Source: Trissonchulus latispiculum
Lineage: Eukaryota > Nematoda > Enoplea > Enoplida > Ironidae
NCBI GenBank assembly: GCA_030248195.1
Contig: JASAND010021436.1
Span: 1 to 64,000, forward strand
Direction: 5' to 3'
Length of the DNA: 64,000 bases
Position 1 is the first letter of the stretch; each line of letters begins with the position of its first letter. The position numbers and the translations under genes were made by a program. This document shows, piece after piece, positions 50,995 through 59,201 of this stretch. The notes under the pieces were generated by a model. That model saw nothing but the letters and a program-made list of their open reading frames with translations, ran no database searches and was not told where the DNA came from.

Positions 50995-52343
50995 TAGTGA
51001 TGTTTCAGTCACTGAAACTGAAACTGAAACTAGGTTTCAGTTTGTACAGGGTTCAGTTTCAGTCACTGAATCTGAAACTGAAACTATTTTGCGAAGAGAC
51101 CTGAAAGTGAAACTTTTTAGGCTGCCGACTGAAACTGAAACTGAAACTAATTTGGGTTAAAACCTGAAACTCGGACTGAAACTAGTTTCAGTCGTTCCTT
51201 AAAACTAGACATTTTGAAGGTTTTGAGCTTTGATTCTGTTTGTATTGCTGCTGGGAAGGCTGAATAAACATCAAATTGTGCTTTATGTCAACTCTGAGGG
51301 CTGGAAACTGTTCTTTTTAAAGTGAACTGAAACTGAAACTCCGACAGAAACTAGAGTGGATTGCACCAAATGTGAATAAAATCTGAATAAGCTATTCAGA
51401 AGTTATTCATGAATAAAATCTGAATAACTGTCAATTTCGTTGCACCAAGTTAAATCTGAATAAAATGTGAATAAAATCAGAATAAGTAGTACAAGTTATT
51501 CAGATTTTATTCTTACCTCGGAGTAAGAATAAAATCTGAATAACGCTATCTCCAAATAATTTCTAGTGCTAAGTAATTTTGTATTTTCTCTGACGCTTCC
51601 AAATTTCAGAAAAATGAGTGTTGGTTTCGCGTTCTGAAAATTTTGGAGTTTTTGTTTAAAGAAGCAAATTTCTGCTCAAAACTGTTTCTTCGAAAAACAA
51701 TGTTCAACAGAAGCTTTTGAAAGTTATAATACGTGAAACGTGACCACTTAATTTTAATTAAAATTTTCCTGCGTTGTTTTGCTTTATATATTAGTTTCAC
51801 TGTGCTTAAACCAATTATATAATTAAATAAAAGTACCCACCAAATAGTCAGCAGGTTATGCTAGCAAATTATTTAAAGCATTAGGGACTGGAACAAGAAT
51901 CTGAATAAGTGTGAACAGGGCAAAATGTGTGTGAATACATTCTGAATAACTTTCGAGTTTCTTGCTATTCCATTGGATGGATGCATAATCTTCCCGGCAG
52001 CGGATTGGTCAGTTCTTTGTCACGTGGCTGAATATCAGAATAAAATCTGAATAGTTATTCAGATTTTATTCTGAGAATAACAAACGATTAGCTAGTCACA
52101 TTTTGGTGCAACGCGAAATCTGAATTACTTGAGAATAAGATTAGCTATTCAGATTTTAGACTTATTCTGAGAATAGCTATTCAGATTTGGTGCAGTCCAC
52201 TATAAAACTGAAATTGAAATTATATATTTTACGTTGCCGCCTGAAACTTAAACTGAAACTATTTTGGTCCGCCGACTGAAACTGAAATTACTTCGGACCA
52301 CCGACTAAAACTGAAACTAAAATCGGCTACTGAAACAACACTA
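50995..52343. mobile_element. hAT-like MITE with GAAACT-rich ends and perfect 8-bp target duplication
   Basis: Inverted ends TAGTGATGTTTCAGT and ACTGAAACAACACTA. The target duplication GCAGAGCG is perfect (50987-50994 and 52344-52351). Subterminal regions are arrays of CTGAAACTGAAACT (51003-51200 and 52205-52320). It interrupts the RS-rich frame, which continues in phase beyond it. No transposase is present; a second MITE (51354-52202) is nested inside. Confidence 0.85.
51354..52202. mobile_element. Nested MITE with GAATAAAATCTGAATA ends, TA target
   Basis: Inverted ends GAGTGGATTGCACCAAA and TTTGGTGCAGTCCACTA, with TA on both sides, suggest a Tc1/mariner-type insertion. Both flanks have many inverted and direct copies of CTGAATAA/TTATTCAG. 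No transposase is present. Confidence 0.6.
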
Positions 52344-53404
52344 GCAGAGCGTCTGTCTGCTCCGTCTTCACGTCTATCGGATTCTGTGAGTAGGCATGAA
52401 AAGAGGCTGACGAACCAGGCACACAAAAAACAAAACTACGGGACAGAGGAACTTGGCAGAGCTACCGTTGTAGGCAAAAATTAGCTCGTAACAGAAGAGA
52501 CAATGCAGTCAAAGATAACGCTACCCAATATGCAGATAAGCTGTATGCAAATTAGGATCTTTGAATTCTCCGACTTCAAGTTTACTATTCAATTTTACAG
52601 TTATGCTTTGTTTTTCCCATCTTTGTATTCCATAGACTTAAGGAAGATTATCTCGGAACGTAGTGTAAAGATAAGATCAATTACAGCTCCCACAATTGTA
52701 TCTACAAACCTGTAGAATTGCGATTGTACTACAACCGTAAAATTGTAGGAAACCTAGCATTGTTATAAGAAACCAGAAATTTGTTAAATTGTAGAAATGT
52801 TCCTAGAATTTGTAATGGAATGACTTAGATCTTGTGCTCAAAAATGGTTAAAAAAGCTAGTTCCTAATTGGTCATTGTTCCAAAAGAAGTTATTGCATAA
52901 AACGGAATCTAAAAGATCGGCCGATGCTAAGCTTTAGTTTGATATTGTGTCCAAGCCCTAATTAATTGTAATTGTATGATTGTTAAAATCAGAGTTGCCA
53001 GTCCCGAATAAGCATTTTTCATCTATTACAAGAAGAAAGGCCAAAAGTTATTCCAACATTAACACAAGAGAAGGGCACTTACAAGCTTAGTTAGGATCAA
53101 TTAGTCCAAATAATGAGCTATTACGCGTGAAGTGATAAAAATCATAATAATAAGGCCAATTCCAAAATTCCCCTTTCCTGAAAGGACAGGTGTCCTTTCC
53201 CTCAGTGGCCCGGGTGCGGTCGCTTTCCCCTTCCATTGTTAGAGGTTAATAAGAACGGAAGAATAGTAAAACTCTATAAATCCTAGTGTTGGCGTAAAAG
53301 CGAAACTTATAATTACCTTGATAAGGAATTCAACATTTCTAGCTGAAAAGAATACACTAATCTTGTCGGCAGTGTTTTAAAGCCTTTTTAGTGTTTAATA
53401 ACAC
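52344..53404. other. End of RS-rich frame, then non-coding DNA
   Basis: On the minus strand, 52344-52395 continues the RS-rich frame (RRSASA side) for about 15 codons beyond the hAT-like insertion. The remainder is AT-rich, with scattered ACAATTGTA motifs near 52690-52750 and no gene. Confidence 0.4.
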
Positions 53405-54379
53405 CTATTAGAAGATGGTTTGACAAAATAATCACGTAATTAGGTTGTACGTAAGAAATTAAAGTAATAAGTACCTAAGTGCGTTAAATTGTTATAATTC
53501 ATGTTTTACAATGTTCTAGGGTTTTAATTTGTTATTAATCTTGTGCACCAGTGTTAGTTAAGTTTAATTTATGTTAATTAGCTAATTATTACGTAAGAAA
53601 TGAATTTTTGGTCTGTGATACAACTTAGGCTCATGTGAAAGAGAAATTTCTCCCATTTCCAAAAATGCAATCCCCACGTTTTAGCTCTCAAAATTGAGTG
53701 AGTTATAAGCGAAAATGTTTTAGTAAGATTAGCTTTAAATTTGTAATCTTACTTTGCTTAAAAGGAAAGTCCAAAAAGGGGGACTTCTAAAAAACCTTTA
53801 TACTAACTTTCTTTCCTTCTTTCTTTCTCCTTTCTTTGTCTGGGAGGTTGTCTACCTCCCAGACTATAAGGCAGCCAGGTGCACTGCTGTTCCCTCTTTC
53901 TATCTTCTTTTCCTACGTACGCTAGGCCTGTCCTCAGGTGAACTTTTGTTGGGCCTAGTCCAACAAGAAGAGGACAACAAAAGTTCGCCTCAATAGAAGA
54001 AAAGAAGGTACAAATTTTAACATATAGGTAAAGTTCGGAGGGGGCTTAATTAATTCCCCCATAATTAAGTTATTATGAAAATTTGTTACGCGTAGTTAGT
54101 CAAGTACGTAGTATGTTAAGATCCTTATTTTAAGTCTCCAGAAATTATGCAAGTTGCGTAAAAGTTCACAAACAAAAGTCAAAATTCGTGATATTTCCCC
54201 TTTGGTTACGTTTACATGTTAACCAAAATTTTACAAAGTTTTGCAGAATTTCAGCATCGAAAATCCATCAAAAAAGGGTCAGTTGGGAGGCAATAATTCG
54301 CAAATCTCATTAATTCCAGCTCTTAATGGCCCAGCTGGCTCAACCAGCCGCTGCTGGCCCTGTGGAAAAGATAGCAAGC

Positions 54380-54407
54380 TTCTAGAAAGTTCTAGAACTT
54401 TCTAGAA
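54380..54407 (+). promoter_or_regulatory. Perfect six-unit heat-shock element (copy 2)
   Basis: TTC-TA-GAA-AG-TTC-TA-GAA-CT-TTC-TA-GAA, differing from copy 1 only in one spacer base. It is flanked by the same AAGCTT extensions. Conservation against diverged surroundings implies function. Confidence 0.85.
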
Positions 54408-54511
54408 GCTTTAGGCTAAAATAAAAGGAGAATTCCGCCCCCAGTTTGCTAATGACCTGTCACCGAGCTGTCAGCAAAACTGTCAGCTCGGTCCCCAAAA
54501 TTTTAAGTTAG

Positions 54512-54517
54512 TCAGTG
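54512..54517 (+). promoter_or_regulatory. Initiator-like TCAGTG (copy 2)
   Basis: GTCAGTGTTCGTTTAG lies about 105 bp after the heat-shock element, as in copy 1, preceded by the conserved CCCCAAAATTTT block. The start would be A54514. Confidence 0.5.
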
Positions 54518-54643
54518 TTCGTTTAGCAGCGACCGACAGCGGTCGGATTTTAACTTCCCTCCCCCGTGCGTATTACTTCTCGGACCACTGGTGTAGTACG
54601 GGAATATAGTAATACGCACTCCCCTTAGGACGCTTTTTAGGGA

Positions 54644-54669
54644 CCTTTCTGGCCCACAGGCCAGAAAGG
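54644..54669 (+). other. Conserved 11-bp RNA hairpin (copy 2)
   Basis: CCTTTCTGGCC/GGCCAGAAAGG around CACA. Compared with copy 1, one stem pair changed from T-A to C-G on both sides and the loop is different. Confidence 0.65.
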
Positions 54670-54772
54670 AAGATTAAGATGATAGCACGAACACTTCAAC
54701 TTGAGGAGCCAAATGGGTCTCTTATGCCCGGCTCAGGATCAGAAACCTAGGACAAAAATGTTAGGACTTTTT

Positions 54773-54920
54773 GGCCTTTTGGCCTTTTATTTTATATGCA
54801 ATTTTGGGCCCTTATGGCCAATTTTTATAGTGTTTTTGGGCCAGTTAGCCCCGATTTTATAGTAACATTTTGGGCCCAAGGCCACCTTTCATTTCCATAG
54901 CATGTTGGGCCTCCGGGCCA
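54773..54920 (+). repeat. Array of GGCC-loop-GGCC mini-hairpins (copy 2)
   Basis: GGCC-TTTT-GGCC (54773), GGCC-CTTAT-GGCC (54807), GGGC-CAGTTA-GCCC (about 54838), GGCC-CAA-GGCC (about 54873) and GGCC-TCCG-GGCC (54908), in U-rich spacers. Two more, GGCC-TTTT-GGCC and GGCC-CTTAT-GGCC, follow at about 55075-55110. Confidence 0.65.
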
Positions 54921-54973
54921 GTTTTATTTTACTTTTATTTTATTATTTAATTAATCCAAAATTATAAGGGCAG

Positions 54974-55010
54974 CTCATGTAAACCCCTCCTGTGCGATGG
55001 AGGTCTTGAG
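54974..55010 (+). other. 37-nt stem-loop module (copy 2, A)
   Basis: CTCATGTAAACCCCTCC-TGTGCGAT-GGAGGTCTTGAG. It is the counterpart of 11066-11102, with loop TGTGCGAT instead of TGTTCGAT. Confidence 0.6.
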
Positions 55011-55263
55011 ACATGTCCATTTTTCTCTTCTTTTACTTTTCTCGTTTGTATTTCATTCTCATTTACCAAGCCATGGCCTTTTGGCCTAAAATTAGTAGGC
55101 CCTTATGGCCAAAATTATTCTCTTTAATTGTCACTTTTTGGGTTATTTTTCGTAGTATTCATGGGATTATGAGTGGGACCCCAAACCCCTGATTCTGAGT
55201 TAGCGAGCCCCTTAATTACGGCTCTGAAATTAATAAGTTAGTTAGGAGAAATAACTCCCCACA

Positions 55264-55286
55264 GCCGGCAACTAGGAGTTGCCGGC
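55264..55286 (+). other. Conserved GCCGGCAACT hairpin (copy 2)
   Basis: Identical to 11402-11424: 10-bp arms and AGG loop. Confidence 0.65.
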
Positions 55287-55940
55287 CATATTCTCATAAA
55301 AACGCCGTATCGCTTGAAAAATCATACTGTCAGTATTATGTCTTTATTTCAGCGTTAGGTCGGCATTAAAATCATTAGGTATTAAAAATTATAGGGTATT
55401 TTAAAACCAATTCTTAAAACCTGAGTCGTTCTATGTTTAATTTCATTAATTCTGAATTAGCCGTTTAAGAGGAATGGCCGGCTTCCTCAATTTCTGTAGA
55501 ATTAATTAATTGTGTTTGATTTAATCAACTGTTCTTTGTTGTTAGTAATAATTGCTTGGCAATTATTACTCACTGGCTTTCATCAAAATTCAAGTTAAAA
55601 TCTTTTCCAAAACTTACGAAGTTTAAGTTTTCCCACAAAATTTCTTTTATGGGCAATTCTGAGGAATTGCAAAATCTATAAAACTCGTGCACAACAAGGT
55701 TCAAAGTTAACAAACTTCTCCACACAAATGAGCCTAAGTTTAATTTATTAGTTAGTCTAAGTAGCTAGATATTTATTAATGTGAATGTTTTGTATGTCTG
55801 AAGTATGAATGTTTTTTAAGTCTGAAGTGTGAATGTTTTGTATGTCTGAAATATGAGCGTTTTGCAAAACTGAAGTGTGAATGTGTCGTAAACTTAAGTG
55901 TGAATGTGTCTCTAAAAAGTACCTAAGGCGGTTATTCGGG

Positions 55941-56102
55941 TAAACCCCTCATGGAGCGTGAGGTTCCGAAATTAACCAAGTTTCAAGAATGTTTGGTTGA
56001 ATGGTTGCGGAATGTTCTGATTTGCGTATATGTGGAATGAATACTTTGTATAATTGCAGTGGCAACTCACGGAAACTCCCCTTGTACGATAGGGGTTGTG
56101 AG
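55941..56102 (+). other. Two further stem-loop modules (copy 2, D and C)
   Basis: 55941-55966 (AACCCCTCA-TGGAGCG-TGAGGTT) and 56066-56102 (CTCAC...ACTCCCC-TTGTACGAT-AGGGGTT...GTGAG). The paired bases differ from module A, but the nested-stem layout and the TGTNCGAT-like loop are kept. Confidence 0.5.
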
Positions 56103-56576
56103 GATTGTCAAATCAGTATGAATGTCAGTTGATTGAATGGTTACTGATAACGTAGTTATTAATATTGGGATAATCCGGGAAGCCTAAATTTAACAAATCG
56201 TAGTAAACTCTGCCAACAATTATCAAATTGCAAATCACATCAAACTCCACATTAACTAAAGACAGTACTTTAAACAGTCCGAAATGTTAGTTATACTGGA
56301 TTATTTTGATATGTGGTAGCTCACCGGTTCTCATCAGGTGCATGAGACTAATCTTCGTGAAATTTACTTTAGGACTCCTGTATTAGGCAGGAAAATGGTG
56401 TGAATGTGTATAAATGTTTGTTTATTGTTGAATGTTTGTTGATCTGAGGAACTTGAGTGTGATAAACTGTGTGAATGAGTATTTACTTCAGTATTAGGGT
56501 AATATGCAAATTAGGTAGCTAATATGGTCCAGGGTCACGGGGACCCCCAGGATAAGCTGATACTACCAGGTGATCC

Positions 56577-56629
56577 TCGATTCGTCCACGTAGGTATGCC
56601 CACAAGAAGGGAGTGGACGAATCGCAAAT
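56577..56629 (+). terminator. Long hairpin followed by AATAAA
   Basis: CGATTCGTCCAC pairs with GTGGACGAATCG across a loop of about 25 nt (56581-56624), and AATAAA follows directly. A plausible 3' processing region for the transcript of this element. Confidence 0.45.
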
Positions 56630-57231
56630 AAAGGACTTCGTGCTGGTCTGTTTTACCTGTTTAGAGCCGAATTTTGTCCCAAAATCTGTAACATAAATTA
56701 GTTAAGTCTGTCCATTGTCTTGTATTAATTATATGTGTTAATTAGCTAGATCTGTGCCAATAAATTCACCTCGAGCTAGTAATTCTTGCAGTACATTGTA
56801 AAAATAACTCATACACTTTGTCAGCCTCTACCACAAAAGGCAAAAGTCAGCTTTAATCAAACTGCAAGAATTACGTCAAAATTGTAATTCTTGCCCTCAC
56901 TCGTTCTTGCTAACGGGGCAACTAATTTGGTTGTGGTTTGCATTTTTACAAAGTATATTATCTTTACAGTTTAGACCTTTTATTTTAATCAGCTACTCCA
57001 AAAAGATAAATGTTTTCCGTCGAAAGTCCTAGCCAAGTCGGGCTGTAAACATCGAATTATGCTTTTAATCGATGCAAACAAACAATTATGGGATCTAAAT
57101 GGCATGGACAGTGAAGGTAGTCACGTAAGCATCAAATAAACCTAAAATCACATAAATAATAATTAGTTAGAATATTAATACTGTGTAATTACGTAAGAAT
57201 TAAGAATTACAACAAAACCATCTTCTAATAG

Positions 57232-58100
57232 ATTCAAAAAGAATAATCTTGCAAGTATGCCTTCCTATTCTTGTAAACTTGTTATACAGGAAACAGGTGC
57301 TTTCCTGTCATAAAGGCCCTAACTGGCAGAAAAGCCTTTCGGCCTCAAACCTAATTATGCGCAGACCGAATATAACCGTAAATAAATACATGTTGAATCA
57401 GCGATTTCTTGCACCCCAATGCAGGAAATCGCCCAAAACCTTATATTCGGTGAAATTTTGTCTATAACAAGCTAATACCGCATAATTAATCACGTTTCAT
57501 CCCGCTAAGGCGGTTAAAGTGTGCTATTTCTGATTTTTCAACTAAATCTCAATCAGAATTGACAAAAGTTCTAAATTTCGTCTCTGAAAGCCTTAAAAGT
57601 GAGTAATAGTTGCTGGGTTTGATTCCCGCACTTGTATTCTGAACTAATGGGTTTTAACCCATTTGATTCAGGTTTGCCGAGATCCTGTTCTGCCAGATCA
57701 TTGTCAGTAGATCCTGATCCAGTGGAACACTATTGAGATTGACCGGAGCCTGTGATTTTGTAGCCTGATCCAGTATTGATCCAGTATTGATTGATTGATT
57801 GATTGATTTGACCTAATTCCTGTTGGCATAGTTCAGTACTCTAGAAGGTACATTGAGATTGGAATTCTGAAGATAGTAGTCTGAGGCAGAGACACTCGAT
57901 CCGACAACCTGATCTACCTTGGGAAAACCACCAAAATCAACTGAACTGTTCATTTGTATTTCCTAGCTCAAAATACCAGCAACATTCGACACCAGCACAA
58001 AAGTTATCTTTAAATCTTGCTTAAAAATGTGTCGGAAGATCAATTCTATCCTATCCTGCTCAGGAACTGGTGTTCCTGCCTTGTCTCTGGTTTAGACCAC
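57232..58100. other. No gene seen
   Basis: It contains a palindrome around 57367-57445 (GACCGAATATAA...TTATATTCGGT) and a short ATTG run near 57785-57805. No frame is convincing. Confidence 0.4.
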
Positions 58101-58113
58101 TAAAAGAGGATAT

Positions 58114-59157
58114 TGTCAGATCCGAGGAAGAGGATTTAGTGAAGAGACTTAACTTAAAGCCTTTTAATTTAAATTATAATTATACTTGTAGCCATCTCCC
58201 GGTACCACCCCGCCTAGACCGACCCCTGTATTGTTTCTAGTCCACCTGTCCGAAACCACTCGTGAGGTTGCAGGCGTAACCTGACGGGATCACCCAACTC
58301 CATAGACCGGAATTGTTTAAAGCCGACACCCTATTAATTTTAGTTAATTATCTGTTATATTGAACCTGTGTTGTAGTTTCTCTGTAAAAGACTAATAGAG
58401 AGTATATTTGAGTTTAAACACACGTCACGCAACACACCTAGCGTGCCCAGTCATACTAGCTGAAGAAGAGGACTAATAATTAGTCTCAAATTAGTCATTA
58501 ACCGGTCAGACCCTAATTTAGTTAAGTTGTATTTTAGTAATCTCTCGTCCCTTAAATTAATCCTACCCAACCAAGGGCTGGCAACTCTGGTAAATTGTGT
58601 AACTCGTATTCTGTTGAATATTGTAATTCTAATTGTAGTTAATCAGTGCCTTGAAACCGTTCTGTCCTTTAATTAGAATCATATTGTCCTTAGTAACTAA
58701 TAAATTGATCTTGTTTCGTGTAAATCGGAGTCTACATTTCAGCTGCTGAAAAGAGATCCAGGTGAGATCTCCCAGGGATAATAATAAAGGTAAATTGCTC
58801 AGATCCAGGTAAGTTGGATCTGAATCTCAAGTCGAAGAGTAACTGTCTGATCTTAGTTTTGACCAGTTGCGTCAAAGCGATCCTATCCATACTCCAGGTG
58901 CGATTGGATAGAGCCTAACCCCTCTCATCTAAACGAACTCACAGTAGTACCCCTAACAGGTTAGCTGTAGAGATCCCCGATTTTGGCAAACCACCTTTCG
59001 GGAATCTAGTACATAAGTTTGTCTACCTAGGCAAACGCGCTAACCTTCCGTGTAAGCGAACTTTTAACCCAAGTGACCCCACTTTCGCAAACAAATCAAA
59101 TTGGTCAAGTTTTCTATCCTACTCTCACTCAGTTCATTACACGGTAAACTCTGTTTT
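58114..59157 (+). repeat. Probable 5' LTR and leader of the right-edge LTR element
   Basis: TGTCAGATCCGAGG at 58114 follows a purine-rich run TAAAAGAGGATAT (58101-58113). An AATAAA lies at 58699, and a primer-site candidate begins at 59158. The partner LTR is beyond the window, so the start is a guess and the end is not fixed. A tract directly before a 5' LTR is unexpected and could mean that an older copy is adjacent. Confidence 0.35.
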
Positions 59158-59176
59158 TGGAGCCCCCAGTGAGGAT
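59158..59176 (+). promoter_or_regulatory. Candidate primer-binding site
   Basis: TGGAGCCCCCAGTGAGGA has the TGG start and position of a primer site (about 45-170 bp before gag), but I cannot match it to a tRNA from memory. Confidence 0.35.
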
Positions 59177-59201
59177 AATCCTGCGAAGACAATCCTGTTG
59201 A

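Larger units (their letters stand above)
53405..57231 (+). mobile_element. ORF-less repeat element, copy 2: heat-shock promoter, hairpin arrays, inverted ends
   Basis: CTATTAGAAGATGGTTT at 53405-53421 is repeated exactly in reverse complement at 57215-57231, and copy 1 has the same left end with one change. The order inside is AGGCTCATGTGAAAGAG, CCCCTTTGGTTACGTTTA, heat-shock element (54380-54407), initiator (54512), 11-bp hairpin, GGCC hairpin array, 37-nt modules, the GCCGGCAACT hairpin, more modules, then a long hairpin and AATAAA (56624). No coding frame longer than 80 codons is plausible. The transcript would be about 2.1 kb of structured RNA from 54514 to about 56640. It may be a non-autonomous transposon that carries a stress promoter. 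Outer boundaries rest on the inverted pair; no target duplication is evident. Confidence 0.6.

Noticed and set aside
57617..57645. GGGTTTGATTCCCGC as a tRNA T-arm
   Set aside because: No acceptor, D or anticodon arm could be built around it in the right spacing.
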